Shown: positions 36,560 to 46,078, counted from the first letter of the stretch. The stretch is 64,000 nucleotides of DNA from Streptomyces cadmiisoli (GCF_003261055.1 NZ_CP030073.1:3100001-3164000); one strand, 5' to 3'. Numbers and translations: made by a program. The notes: a model not told the origin generated them from the letters alone.

Positions 36560-38650
36560 GTGACGCGCAGCGTGTACGTGACCGGCATCGACCGAGGCGA
36601 CGGCCGCCAGGTCGTCGAACTGGGAGTGATGGAGCTCCTGACCCGGCAGGTCGACCGCGTCGGCGTCTTCCGCCCCCTCGTCCACGACGGGCCCGACCGT
36701 CTCTTCGAGCTGCTGCGCGCCCGCTACCGGCTCTCCCAGGCCCCGGCGACGGTCTACGGCATGGACTACCACGAGGGCTCCGCGCTCCAGGCCGAACGGG
36801 GGACGGACGAGCTGGTGTCCACGCTCGTCGACCGGTTCCACCGGGTCGCGCGGGACTACGACGTCGTCCTCGTGCTCGGCACCGACTTCGCCGACACGCA
36901 GTTCCCGGACGAGCTGTCGCTCAACGCCCGGCTCGCCAACGAGTTCGGCGCCTCGGTCATCCCCGTCGTCGGCGGCCGCAAGCAGACCGCGGAGTCCGTG
37001 CGGGCCGAGACCCACAACGCCTACCGCGCCTACGCGGGCCTCGGCTGCGACGTGCTCGCCATGGTCACCAACCGGGTCGCCCGCGACGACCGCGACGAGA
37101 TCGCCGAGCGGCTCGCGAACCGGCTGCCCGTGCCCTGCTACGTCCTGCCCGACGAGCCGGCCCTGTCGGCCCCGACGGTCGCCCAGATCGGGCACGCGCT
37201 CGGCGCGAAGGTGCTGCTCGGCGACGACTCGGGGCTCGCGCGCGACGCGCTCGGCTTCGTCTTCGGCGGTGCCATGCTGCCGAACTTCCTGGGCGCCCTG
37301 ACCCCGGGCTGCCTGGTCGTCACCCCCGGCGACCGGGCCGACCTGGTCGTCGGCTCGCTCGCCGCGCACAGCGCCGGCACCCCGCCGATCGCCGGCGTGG
37401 TGCTCACCCTGAACGAGGTGCCGGGCGACGACATCCTCACGCTGGCCGCCCGGCTCGCCCCCGGCACCCCGGTGCTGTCGGTGTCCGGCAACAGCTTCCC
37501 CACCGCGGAGCAGCTGTTCTCCCTGGAGGGCAAGCTCAACGCGGCCACCCCGCGCAAGGCGGAGACCGCGCTCGGACTGTTCGAGCGGCACGTCGACACG
37601 GGCGAACTGCTCAAGCGGGTGAGCGCCCCCAGCAGCGACCGCGTCACCCCGATGATGTTCGAGCACCAGCTCCTCGAGCAGGCCCGCTCCGACAAGCGGC
37701 GGGTCGTGCTGCCGGAGGGCACCGAGGAGCGGGTGCTGCACGCCGCCGAGGTGCTGCTGCGCCGCGGGGTGTGCGATCTCACCCTGCTCGGCCCCGTCGA
37801 CACGATCCGCAAGAAGGCCGCCGACCTCGGGATCGACCTCGGCGACTGCCGGCTGATCGACCCGGCCACCAGCGAGCTGCGGGACTCCTTCGCCGAGAAG
37901 TACGCCGAGCTGCGCGCCCACAAGGGCGTCAGCGTCGAGCTGGCGTACGACGTCGTCTCCGACGTGAACTACTTCGGCACGCTCATGGTGCAGGAGGGCC
38001 TCGCCGACGGCATGGTCTCCGGCTCCGTGCACTCCACGGCCGCCACCATCCGTCCCGCCTTCGAGATCATCAAGACCGACGCCGACGCCAAGATCGTCAG
38101 CTCGGTCTTCTTCATGTGCCTCGCCGACCAGGTGCTCGTCTACGGCGACTGCGCGGTGAACCCCGACCCGAACGCCGAGCAGCTCGCCGACATCGCCATC
38201 CAGTCGGCGTCCACGGCCGCCCAGTTCGGTGTGGAGCCGCGGATCGCGATGCTGTCGTACTCGACCGGCACGTCCGGCTCGGGCGCCGACGTCGACAAGG
38301 TGCGCGAGGCGACGGAACTCGTCCGCGGTCGGCGTTCCGACCTGAAGATCGAGGGCCCGATCCAGTACGACGCCGCCGTAGAGCCGACGGTGGCCCGGAC
38401 CAAGCTGCCCGGTTCCGAGGTCGCCGGACAGGCGAGCGTGCTGATCTTCCCCGACCTCAACACCGGCAACAACACCTACAAGGCCGTGCAGCGCTCGGCC
38501 GGCGCCATCGCCGTCGGACCCGTGCTCCAGGGGCTGCGCAAGCCGGTCAACGACCTGTCCCGGGGCGCCCTCGTCCAGGACATCGTGAACACCGTCGCCA
38601 TCACGGCGATACAGGCCCAGTCCCCGACCCGGAAGGCGACCGCCCAGTGA
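36560..38650 (+). CDS. pta: Phosphate acetyltransferase
   Basis: A 696-residue long-form Pta: N-terminal P-loop-like/CobB-type domain (VYVTGIDRGDGRQVVELGV), central DRTGG domain, and C-terminal catalytic PTA_PTB domain from about residue 370 (MMFEHQLLEQARSDKRRVVL, GTSGSGADVDKVREAT). Converts acetyl-CoA and phosphate to acetyl phosphate. GTG at 36560 with GGAG upstream. Overlaps ackA by 4 bp (GTGA), so translation is coupled. Confidence 0.96.
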   Translation: MTRSVYVTGIDRGDGRQVVELGVMELLTRQVDRVGVFRPLVHDGPDRLFELLRARYRLSQAPATVYGMDYHEGSALQAERGTDELVSTLVDRFHRVARDYDVVLVLGTDFADTQFPDELSLNARLANEFGASVIPVVGGRKQTAESVRAETHNAYRAYAGLGCDVLAMVTNRVARDDRDEIAERLANRLPVPCYVLPDEPALSAPTVAQIGHALGAKVLLGDDSGLARDALGFVFGGAMLPNFLGALTPGCLVVTPGDRADLVVGSLAAHSAGTPPIAGVVLTLNEVPGDDILTLAARLAPGTPVLSVSGNSFPTAEQLFSLEGKLNAATPRKAETALGLFERHVDTGELLKRVSAPSSDRVTPMMFEHQLLEQARSDKRRVVLPEGTEERVLHAAEVLLRRGVCDLTLLGPVDTIRKKAADLGIDLGDCRLIDPATSELRDSFAEKYAELRAHKGVSVELAYDVVSDVNYFGTLMVQEGLADGMVSGSVHSTAATIRPAFEIIKTDADAKIVSSVFFMCLADQVLVYGDCAVNPDPNAEQLADIAIQSASTAAQFGVEPRIAMLSYSTGTSGSGADVDKVREATELVRGRRSDLKIEGPIQYDAAVEPTVARTKLPGSEVAGQASVLIFPDLNTGNNTYKAVQRSAGAIAVGPVLQGLRKPVNDLSRGALVQDIVNTVAITAIQAQSPTRKATAQ

Positions 38651-39918
38651 GCTCCACCCGCCCGTCCGCCACCACCGCCCGGTCCGACGGGCCGGGCCGG
38701 GCCTCCGCCACCCGAGTCCTCGTCCTGAACTCCGGTTCGTCGTCGGTGAAGTACCAACTGCTCGACATGCGCGACCGCAGCCGGCTCGCGGTGGGGCTGG
38801 TGGAGCGGATCGGGGAGGAGACCTCCCTGCTGAAGCACACGGACCTGACCACGGGCGAGTCCCGTGAGTGGAGCGGCCCGGTCCCCGGTCACGACGCCGC
38901 CCTGAAGGCCGTCGCGGCGGAGCTGGCCAAGGACGGCGCGGGGCTGGACTCCCCCGAGCTGGCCGCGATCGGCCACCGCGTGGTGCACGGGGGCAAGTCC
39001 TTCACCGAGCCGACCGTCGTCGACGACGCGGTGCTCGCCGAGATCGAGCGGCTGATCCCGGTCGCCCCGCTGCACAACCCGGCCAACCTGACCGGCATCC
39101 GCACGGCCCGCGCGCTGCGCCCCGACCTCCCCCAGGTCGCCGTCTTCGACACCGCCTTCCACACCACGATGCCGGAGTCGGCCGCCCGCTACGCGATCGA
39201 CGTGAAGACCGCCGACGAGCACCGCATCCGGCGCTACGGCTTCCACGGCACGTCGCACGCCCATGTGTCCCGGGCGACGGCCCGGCTGCTCGGCAAGGCC
39301 CCCGAGGAGGTGAACGTCATCGTGCTGCACCTCGGCAACGGGGCGTCCGCCACGGCGGTCCGGGGCGGCCGGTGCGTCGACACCTCCATGGGGCTGACGC
39401 CCTTGGAGGGGCTGGTGATGGGTACGCGTTCCGGAGATCTGGACCCGGCCGTCATCTTCCATTTGATGCGTGTTGGCGGAATGTCCGCCGACGAGATCGA
39501 CACTCTTCTCAACAAGAGGAGCGGACTGATCGGTCTCTGCGGGGACAACGACATGCGGGAGATCCGCCGCCGGATCGACGAGGGCGACGAACAGGCTCAA
39601 CTCGCCTTCGACATATACATTCACCGGCTGAAGAAGTACATCGGCGCCTATTACGCGGTGCTCGGCAGGGTGGACGCGATCGCCTTCACGGCCGGGGTCG
39701 GCGAGAACGCGGCGGCGGTGCGGGAAGCCGCCGTGGCGGGCCTGGAGGAGCTGGGCCTCGCGGTGGACGGCGAACTGAACGCCGTCCGCGGCGACCGGCC
39801 GCGGCTGATCTCGCCCGAGGGGTCACGGGTGGCGGTCGCGGTGGTACCGACCGACGAGGAACTGGAGATTGCGACACAGACGTACGCGCTTGTAAAGGGT
39901 TCCCAGAACCTCACCTGA
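38647..39918 (+). CDS. ackA: Acetate kinase
   Basis: A 423-residue ASKHA-fold kinase: N-terminal ATP/phosphate motif VLNSGSSSVKYQLL, FDTAFHTTMP, GFHGTSHAHV, and GVGENAAAVR near the C terminus. Converts acetyl phosphate and ADP to acetate and ATP. GTG start lies in the pta stop. A nonconserved Ser/Thr/Ala-rich leader of about 20 residues precedes the fold. Confidence 0.96.
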   Translation: MSSTRPSATTARSDGPGRASATRVLVLNSGSSSVKYQLLDMRDRSRLAVGLVERIGEETSLLKHTDLTTGESREWSGPVPGHDAALKAVAAELAKDGAGLDSPELAAIGHRVVHGGKSFTEPTVVDDAVLAEIERLIPVAPLHNPANLTGIRTARALRPDLPQVAVFDTAFHTTMPESAARYAIDVKTADEHRIRRYGFHGTSHAHVSRATARLLGKAPEEVNVIVLHLGNGASATAVRGGRCVDTSMGLTPLEGLVMGTRSGDLDPAVIFHLMRVGGMSADEIDTLLNKRSGLIGLCGDNDMREIRRRIDEGDEQAQLAFDIYIHRLKKYIGAYYAVLGRVDAIAFTAGVGENAAAVREAAVAGLEELGLAVDGELNAVRGDRPRLISPEGSRVAVAVVPTDEELEIATQTYALVKGSQNLT

Positions 39919-39951
39919 GCGGCATCCCGCCCTTTTGTATTTTCCGCCAGA

Positions 39952-39963
39952 CGGAATATTCCG
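39952..39963. other. 12-bp palindrome upstream of pyk
   Basis: CGGAATATTCCG, a perfect palindrome in the AT-rich 74-base ackA-pyk gap, 30 bases before the pyk ATG. Could be an operator or chance. Confidence 0.3.
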
Positions 39964-39992
39964 CAGCGAAACAAACCGATAGGATCGCCCCC

Positions 39993-41423
39993 ATGCGCCG
40001 TTCGAAAATCGTCTGTACTCTCGGCCCCGCGGTCGACTCCCACGAGCAACTCGTCTCGTTGATCGAGGCCGGCATGAACGTGGCCCGCTTCAACTTCAGC
40101 CACGGCACCCACGCCGAGCACCAGGGGCGGTACGACCGCGTCCGGGCCGCCGCCAAGGAGACCGGCCGCGCCATCGGCGTCCTCGCCGACCTCCAGGGCC
40201 CCAAGATCCGCCTCGCGACCTTCGCCGAGGGCCCCGTGGAGCTGGTGCGCGGTGACGAGTTCACCATCACCACCGAGGACGTCCCGGGCGACAAGACGAT
40301 CTGCGGCACCACCTACAAGGGCCTGCCCGGCGACGTCGCGCGCGGCGACCAGGTCCTGATCAACGACGGCAACGTCGAGCTGAAGGTCCTGGACGTCGAG
40401 GGCCCGCGGGTGCGGACGATCGTCATCGAGGGCGGCGTCATCTCCGACCACAAGGGCATCAACCTGCCCGGCGCGGCAGTCAACGTCCCGGCGCTGTCCG
40501 AGAAGGACGTCGACGACCTGCGGTTCGCGCTGCGCATGGGCTGCGACCTGGTCGCCCTCTCCTTCGTGCGGGACGCCAAGGACGTCCACGACGTCCACCG
40601 GATCATGGACGAGGAGGGCCGGCGCGTCCCCGTCATCGCCAAGGTGGAGAAGCCGCAGGCGGTGGCGAACATGGAGGACGTCGTGATGGCGTTCGACGGC
40701 GTGATGGTCGCGCGCGGCGACCTGGCCGTCGAGTACCCACTCGAAAAGGTGCCGATGGTGCAGAAGCGCCTGATCGAGCTGTGCCGGCGCAACGCCAAGC
40801 CGGTGATCGTGGCGACCCAGATGATGGAGTCGATGATCACCAACTCCCGTCCGACCCGCGCCGAGGCCTCCGACGTGGCCAACGCGATCCTGGACGGCGC
40901 CGACGCGGTCATGCTGTCCGCCGAGTCGAGCGTGGGCGCGTACCCGATCGAGACCGTCAAGACGATGTCGAAGATCGTCCAGGCGGCCGAGCAGGAGCTG
41001 CTCTCCAAGGGCCTCCAGCCGCTCGTCCCGGGCAAGAAGCCGCGCACGCAGGGCGGTTCGGTGGCCCGTGCCGCGTGCGAGATCGCGGACTTCCTCGGCG
41101 GCAAGGGCCTGGTGGCGTTCACGCAGTCCGGTGACACCGCCCGCCGTCTGTGCCGCTACCGCGTCGCCCAGCCGATCCTCGCGTTCACCACGGACGAGTC
41201 GACCCGCAACCAACTGGCCCTGAGCTGGGGCGTCGAGTCGCACGTCGTGCCGTTCGTGAACAGCACGGACGAGATGGTGGACCTGGTCGACCAGGAGATC
41301 GACAAGCTCAACCGCTTCGAGCCCGGCGACATCATGATCATCACCGCCGGCTCGCCCCCCGGTGTCCCCGGCACCACCAACATGGTCCGGGTCCACCACC
41401 TGGGCGGCGACAAGAAGGCCTGA
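39993..41423 (+). CDS. pyk: Pyruvate kinase
   Basis: A 476-residue pyruvate kinase: N-terminal RRSKIVCTLGPA, NFSHGTHAEH, metal/PEP site KVEKPQAVANM, GVMVARGDLAVEYP and MMESM. Makes pyruvate and ATP from phosphoenolpyruvate. ATG at 39993 has AGGAT 9 bases upstream. Ends in a strong terminator. Confidence 0.97.
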   Translation: MRRSKIVCTLGPAVDSHEQLVSLIEAGMNVARFNFSHGTHAEHQGRYDRVRAAAKETGRAIGVLADLQGPKIRLATFAEGPVELVRGDEFTITTEDVPGDKTICGTTYKGLPGDVARGDQVLINDGNVELKVLDVEGPRVRTIVIEGGVISDHKGINLPGAAVNVPALSEKDVDDLRFALRMGCDLVALSFVRDAKDVHDVHRIMDEEGRRVPVIAKVEKPQAVANMEDVVMAFDGVMVARGDLAVEYPLEKVPMVQKRLIELCRRNAKPVIVATQMMESMITNSRPTRAEASDVANAILDGADAVMLSAESSVGAYPIETVKTMSKIVQAAEQELLSKGLQPLVPGKKPRTQGGSVARAACEIADFLGGKGLVAFTQSGDTARRLCRYRVAQPILAFTTDESTRNQLALSWGVESHVVPFVNSTDEMVDLVDQEIDKLNRFEPGDIMIITAGSPPGVPGTTNMVRVHHLGGDKKA

Positions 41424-41447
41424 CGGACGACGTCACCCGACGACACC

Positions 41448-41480
41448 GAGGGCGCCCCCTGTGAACCAGGGGGCGCCCTC
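41448..41480. terminator. Bidirectional terminator after pyk
   Basis: Perfect 14-bp stem (41448-41461 with 41467-41480), 5-base loop, between convergent genes. Confidence 0.8.
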
Positions 41481-41517
41481 AGTGGTGTGCGGCTCCCGGA
41501 CGGACCTGCGGAAACGC

Positions 41518-42846
41518 TCAGCCGGTGACGAACTGATGCAGTCCGGGCACGTGCAGGGTCCCACCGAACTGGCCGGCCTGCTGCACCTTCACCTTGGTGA
41601 AGTAGATCAGCGGGATGTTCAGCGGCGGCGGGTGCTCCGGGTCGAACGTGACGGGTATGAGGCCCAGCAGGTTGCCCGAGATGCTCTCGGTGTACATCAC
41701 CGTCTCGCCGTCGCGGATGGTCGACGTCGAGCCCTCGGCCGCCTGCACGTGGTACGTCTTGCCGGACTGCTCGTCCTTCACCGTCTGGTGCAGATCGCCG
41801 ATGTCGGTGCCGTCCGAGATGACGTACTTCAGGACCTCCTTGACCGAGCCGTTGGCGGTCTTCACCTTGACTATGCCCTTGTAGTCGGCGCCCTTCAGCA
41901 GCAGCGAGCTGGCGTCCAGGAACCACGGGTCGTCGGGCAGCGGCACGGCGTTGTCGACGCCGCCCTCCTCGTCGGTGGCGACCGGGCAGTCGTCCACGTC
42001 GGTGGTCTCGCTCGCCGAGGGACTCGGCGTCGGGGACGCGGTGGGCTCCTCCGTCGCCTCCTCGGCCGGCTCGTCCGTCGCCTCGTCCACCTGGTCGGCG
42101 ACGTCCTCGACGATGTCCTCGACCGGGTCCGTGACCTTCCCGGGCGAGTCCTGCGGGGTGTCCCCGCCTGCGCCGGAGGACGGCTCCTCGCTCGGGTCCG
42201 CGCCCTGCGAGGCGGACGGCGACGGCTCCGGGCCGGCCGGCTCCGTCTCCGTGCCACCGCCCGTGATGCCGTCGACGACGTCGTCGACCACACCGGTGAT
42301 CGTGTCGCCGATGGTGTCCAGCACGCCGTCGTCGCCGGAAGCGGACGGCGACGGCGCCGGCGCGTCACCGGCCGCGGACTCCGCCGGCGCGGACGGGGTC
42401 GGCTCGGGCTCGGGCTCGTCGTCGGAACCTGAATCCGACGAAGAGCCGTCGCCCGGCGAGCCGGACGGGTCCGCGGCACCGGCGTCCGACGTCTGCGACG
42501 GACTCGGCTCCGGCTCACCGGCGGACTCGCTCGCCGACGCGGACGGCGACGGCGACGGCGACGTGGACGGGCCGTTCTCGGCGTCCTCCAGCGCGGCGAC
42601 GCAGTCCTTGTACTCGTCGGCCGTCAGGCTCCGGGAAGCCGGCTGCTGGTCCTCGGCGAGGGCGAGCTTCGGCGTGAACCCCATCCCCATCAGGACCGCG
42701 GTCGGCATCGCCGCCAGGGCTATCGCCTTTCCGGCCGGCATGTGGAACCTGGTGAACAGCGGCTTCTTGGGTGCCGCGTGGCGCGGCCCGGTTCTCACAC
42801 GGGACTCGTCCACATCAGTCCCATGGGTCCCCTCGTCAGCCGGCAC
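41518..42846 (-). CDS. Secreted or surface protein with long Ser/Pro/Glu-rich linker
   Basis: A 442-residue protein of unknown function. Residues 30-65 form a signal/anchor segment (hydrophobic IALAAMPTAVLMGMGF, then ALAED as possible cleavage site). Residues about 90-295 are low complexity, rich in S, P, E, D, T. The C-terminal 145 residues (after VDDCPVATDEEGG) form a compact beta-rich domain (WFLDASSLLLKGADYKGIV shown in part). No LPxTG sortase motif. GTG at 42846 overlaps the DUF6114 gene by 11 bp and has GGGAGG close upstream, so the two are a coupled unit. Confidence 0.75.
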   Translation of the reverse strand: MPADEGTHGTDVDESRVRTGPRHAAPKKPLFTRFHMPAGKAIALAAMPTAVLMGMGFTPKLALAEDQQPASRSLTADEYKDCVAALEDAENGPSTSPSPSPSASASESAGEPEPSPSQTSDAGAADPSGSPGDGSSSDSGSDDEPEPEPTPSAPAESAAGDAPAPSPSASGDDGVLDTIGDTITGVVDDVVDGITGGGTETEPAGPEPSPSASQGADPSEEPSSGAGGDTPQDSPGKVTDPVEDIVEDVADQVDEATDEPAEEATEEPTASPTPSPSASETTDVDDCPVATDEEGGVDNAVPLPDDPWFLDASSLLLKGADYKGIVKVKTANGSVKEVLKYVISDGTDIGDLHQTVKDEQSGKTYHVQAAEGSTSTIRDGETVMYTESISGNLLGLIPVTFDPEHPPPLNIPLIYFTKVKVQQAGQFGGTLHVPGLHQFVTG

Positions 42847-43405
42847 TGTGCCTCCCGTTCGCCTCGTTGCCGGGGCTCGTTCCTGACAGATCGTTGGGCT
42901 CGCCCACCTCGTCCGCGACTCCCGTGCCCGGTGCGGGCGCGCCCTCGGGGGCTGCGCCCTTGCCCTCGGTCTTCACCTGCGCCGGCTGCTGCGCGGACGG
43001 ACCGTCCTCGGCCCACGCCACGGCCATCGCGCCGCCGATGAGGGCGAGCAGGAAGCCGACGAGGAAGCCGCCGAGGTTGGACACCGGAATGGACACCAGG
43101 GCCAGCAGGATCGCCGCGACACCCGCGAAGGTGCGGACGTGCTTCTGGAACCAGAGGCTGAAGCCCAGGACGACCAGCAGCACGCCGATGATCAGGGATC
43201 CGGCCCCCGCGGTCGTGGCCATCGCCAGCGTCAGGTGACCGATCCGGAGGTTTGCGTACGGGAAGTAGGCGATGGGGAGTCCGCCGAGCATGACGAACAG
43301 GCCGGCCCAGAAGGGCCTGGTGCCCCGCCAGGCGCGGAAGTTCCGCCGAAAGACCCGGAGGTAGTGCTCGTCGGTGCCGGGCGCGGCAGGAGTCTCGGCG
43401 CTCAT
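42836..43405 (-). CDS. DUF6114 membrane protein
   Basis: A 189-residue integral membrane protein with about four helices in residues 28-140 (FWAGLFVMLGGLPIAYFPYA, SLIIGVLLVVLGFSLWF, IPVSNLGGFLVGFLLALIGG) and a disordered Ala/Pro/Gly C terminus. I recognise it as the DUF6114 family that sits beside DUF6230 genes in Streptomyces. ATG at 43405 with AGGGAG 9 bases upstream. Function unknown; possibly a partner of the secreted neighbours. Confidence 0.75.
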   Translation of the reverse strand: MSAETPAAPGTDEHYLRVFRRNFRAWRGTRPFWAGLFVMLGGLPIAYFPYANLRIGHLTLAMATTAGAGSLIIGVLLVVLGFSLWFQKHVRTFAGVAAILLALVSIPVSNLGGFLVGFLLALIGGAMAVAWAEDGPSAQQPAQVKTEGKGAAPEGAPAPGTGVADEVGEPNDLSGTSPGNEANGRHSAG

Positions 43406-43502
43406 GGAAAACAGCTCCCTGGAACGGCGTTGCTGTGGTGGAGAGATGTACTGCTGCTGCTCTGAAAAGCGGTCAGATGCGGGGCAGCCGGTGTGGAGAG
43501 TG

Positions 43503-43537
43503 GACGGGCGGGGGCGCCATCGGCTCCCCCGCCCGTC
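43503..43537 (-). terminator. Terminator after DUF6230 gene
   Basis: Perfect 12-bp stem (43503-43514 with 43526-43537), 11-base loop, 9 bases beyond the DUF6230 stop, separating it from the DUF6114 gene. Confidence 0.7.
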
Positions 43538-43546
43538 AGCGAGTGC

Positions 43547-44182
43547 TTAGTAGCACTCCTTGACACCCGTCGACAGCGACATCTTCAGGCCGCTGAGCTT
43601 GAAGGTTCCGGCGGTGGTCGCCCACGCCGTCTGCTTCACGTCCTTCAGGGTGACCGAGTCGGCCTGCTGGGCGAACCCGTAGGGGTTGGACTGCTCGCCC
43701 CCGCCCTTCATGCCCGGACCCTTGTTGGCGTCCTTGGCGGCCACACCGATGTCGATGCCCCGGAACACCGCGTCGGCCTCGAGCTGGGCGACGTCGATGT
43801 ACAGGTTCTCGGCCTCGACCGGAGTGGCGCCGTCGCCGGCCCGCAGGATCAGGCTGACGTTCCCGAGCACCGGAATGTTCGGGGTGACGACCGACTGGCA
43901 CAGGCTCTTGATCGTCGCCGACTTGAACGCCGAGACGGCGACGGGGTGAACCGTCTTCTTGCCGTCGAGCGTGTAACCCTCGTCAAGGGCGCCGTACTGC
44001 GAGAAGCCCGTACCGTCGAGCTGCTTGGTCGTGACCTTGAACGACTGGCCGGAGACGCTGAACGACGCGGCAAGAGCACCCTGAGCGAGCGCGACACCTA
44101 TACACGCCGTGGCGGCCACGCTGGGCACCATGACCACAGCGAACCGCTTCCATCTGGTCCCACCACGCACCTGGGACTCCAT
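43547..44182 (-). CDS. DUF6230 secreted protein
   Basis: A 211-residue protein with one N-terminal hydrophobic segment (about 15-38, VVMVPSVAATACIGVALAQG) acting as signal or anchor, then a beta-rich extracellular domain (FSVSGQSFKVTTKQLDGTGF start) ending in conserved-looking KECY. Matches the DUF6230 family common in Streptomyces beside DUF6114; biochemical role unknown. ATG at 44182 has AAGGAGG 4 bases upstream, preferred over the earlier ATG at 44206. Confidence 0.75.
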   Translation of the reverse strand: MESQVRGGTRWKRFAVVMVPSVAATACIGVALAQGALAASFSVSGQSFKVTTKQLDGTGFSQYGALDEGYTLDGKKTVHPVAVSAFKSATIKSLCQSVVTPNIPVLGNVSLILRAGDGATPVEAENLYIDVAQLEADAVFRGIDIGVAAKDANKGPGMKGGGEQSNPYGFAQQADSVTLKDVKQTAWATTAGTFKLSGLKMSLSTGVKECY

Positions 44183-44561
44183 ATTTCCTCCTTCTCGGAC
44201 GTACATCTCCTGGCACCCGGCTCGCCCTCGGACGACGGCTCGGCGGGACAGGGATGGGAGAAGTGCTACGTCCTCGGTAAGGAGAGCGCCCGCGCTCGGT
44301 GGCGCGAAACCGCGCCCGAATCACCGGCGATCACCCCCGAGCGACAACCACTGGTCGCGCCTGACACGCATCACGCACAACCTTGCTGGACAGGCTTCGC
44401 CGTCGGGCGAAGACCCCCCTGTCCGAGAGCCGGCGCCACTGCCGCCGGCTCTGCTCGGTGGGGACCCAGGAAGTCCCGTGACCCGACCGGCTGTCGGGGT
44501 GCGGGAATGGACCGAGCGTCGCCGATCGTGGTGCATTCTCGCCGCCCGCACAAGGGGGTTC

Positions 44562-44706
44562 GTTACTCGCTAGTAACGGCCGGATAACCGAACAACGACC
44601 CGTCGGTCTCGCTCGACGACTCAGGGTGGCATCTCAGGGGAGGACAAAGCCATTGATCGCTGGACAGAGTCCGACAGAACATCGCCTGCGACTTACTCGC
44701 AGTAAC
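44562..44706. promoter_or_regulatory. Two related TTACT/AGTAA inverted repeats
   Basis: GTTACTCGCTAGTAAC at 44562-44577 and CTTACTCGCAGTAAC at 44692-44706 share arms TTACT/AGTAA and lie 130 bases apart in the 649-base gap 44183-44831. They look like operator sites for one dimeric regulator. No gene was supported in the gap. Confidence 0.5.
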
Positions 44707-44707
44707 A

Positions 44708-44745
44708 GCGGCCGCGTTTACCAAGATTTGGTAAAGCGCGGCCGC
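44708..44745. other. Long hairpin with one bulge
   Basis: Arms 44708-44724 and 44728-44745 (GCGGCCGCGTTTACCAA against its complement, with one extra G), 3-base loop, no U-run. Lies 2 bases from the second TTACT palindrome. Terminator or regulatory structure. Confidence 0.45.
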
Positions 44746-44799
44746 ACACACACTTCCTCGGCAGTCCCGTCACACAAGCCCCGACGGCCTCACCTCATC

Positions 44800-44823
44800 G
44801 GGGAACCCGCGGAACGGGTCCCC
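44800..44823 (-). terminator. Terminator after thioredoxin-TPR gene
   Basis: Imperfect stem GGGGAACCCG/CGGGTCCCC with 5-base loop, just beyond the stop of the minus-strand gene at 44832. Confidence 0.45.
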
Positions 44824-44831
44824 CGACCCGC

Positions 44832-45806
44832 TCAGAACAGGGCGCGAGCCAGCGCCCGACGCGCCGCGATCACCCGCGGGTCGTCGGCGCCGACCACCTC
44901 GAACAGCTCGAGCAGCCGCACCCGGACGGCGTCCCGGTCGTCGCCCGCCGTGCGCCGCACGGTGTCGATGAGCCGCCCGAACGCGTCCTCGACGTGCCCG
45001 CCCACCAGATCCAGGTCGGCGGCGGCGATCTGCGTCTGCGCGTCGGCCGGCTTCTCGGCCGCGTCCTTGCGCACCTGCTGCGGGTCGAGCCCCTGGACCC
45101 GCTCCAGCAACTCCGCCTGCGCCAGACCGAGTTTGGCCTCCGGGTTGGTCGGGTCGTCGGACAGCACGTTCTTGTACGCCTGGATCGCGCCCCCCAGGTC
45201 GCCGGCGTCCAGCGCCTGCGCGGCCGCGTTCAGCAGCCCGTCGTGAGGGCCGGCCGGCACCTGCTCGGGATCGGGCCGCTCGCCCGGCTCCGCGTCCGGG
45301 TCGACGGTCAGGCCGGTCAGCCCGAAGCGCTCCTCGGCGACCGTCACCAACTGGTCCAGGGTCTGCCGGATCTGCGCCTCACCGGCCGCTCCCTGGAACA
45401 GCGGCAGGGCCTGGCCCGCGACGACGGCGAAGACCGCCGGGATCCCCTGGATCCCGAACTGCTGCATCAGCATCTGGTTGGCGTCGACGTCGATCTTGGC
45501 AAGGACGAAGCGGCCGTCGTACTCGACGGCGAGCCGCTCCAGGACCGGGCTGAGCTGCTTGCAGGGCTGACACCACTCGGCCCAGAAGTCGATGACGACC
45601 GGGACCTCGGTGGAACGCTGCAATACGTCTTGCTCGAATCCGGCCTCGTCGACGTCGATGACGAGGTCGGCCGGGGAGACGGCTCCGCCCCCGCCGTGCC
45701 GGGCGGCTTCGGCGCGCGCCTGCTCCGCCTTCGCCTTGGCCTCTTGGGCCGCCTTGACCGCGGCGAGGTCGACGACACCGCTCATGGACATGTTCCGTGG
45801 CTGCAT
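44832..45806 (-). CDS. Thioredoxin-TPR protein (CnoX/YbbN-like)
   Basis: A 324-residue cytosolic protein: charged helical leader (10-40), thioredoxin domain (about 50-160) with active site Cys79-Gln-Pro-Cys82 (AEWCQPCKQL) and IPAVF cis-Pro, then a C-terminal TPR-like helical domain (about 200-324, LNAAAQALDAGDLGGAIQAY shown in part). This is the layout of YbbN/CnoX redox co-chaperones; here both Cys are kept, so it may be redox-active. ATG at 45806 with GGAGG 8 bases upstream. Confidence 0.88.
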   Translation of the reverse strand: MQPRNMSMSGVVDLAAVKAAQEAKAKAEQARAEAARHGGGGAVSPADLVIDVDEAGFEQDVLQRSTEVPVVIDFWAEWCQPCKQLSPVLERLAVEYDGRFVLAKIDVDANQMLMQQFGIQGIPAVFAVVAGQALPLFQGAAGEAQIRQTLDQLVTVAEERFGLTGLTVDPDAEPGERPDPEQVPAGPHDGLLNAAAQALDAGDLGGAIQAYKNVLSDDPTNPEAKLGLAQAELLERVQGLDPQQVRKDAAEKPADAQTQIAAADLDLVGGHVEDAFGRLIDTVRRTAGDDRDAVRVRLLELFEVVGADDPRVIAARRALARALF

Positions 45807-46078
45807 GCGTCTATCCTCCCCCGTTACCGCGCGTGTGTGAAAAACGGTGTGAAAGCCGGGCCGCTGTCGCGGCCGGCCGGCTGCTCCCGGCGCCGGGTCC
45901 CCACCCGCGCCACGTGGTCGTCGCTCGCGCGTGCCGGGTGCGTACGAGACATACGTGACGTACCGGCGCGCACGCTTTCGCTACGAGTCGTAGCGTAATG
46001 GCGGAGGGGGTCCCGGGGACACCACAACCCGGTGATCTCCCTCACTGCTCCGCCGAAACGGCCGGTTATGGTCGGGGG

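Noticed and set aside
44183..44831. Small open frames in the 649-base gap upstream of the DUF6230 gene
   Set aside because: All are Arg/Ser/Pro-rich, lack ribosome-binding sites and show no family motifs.
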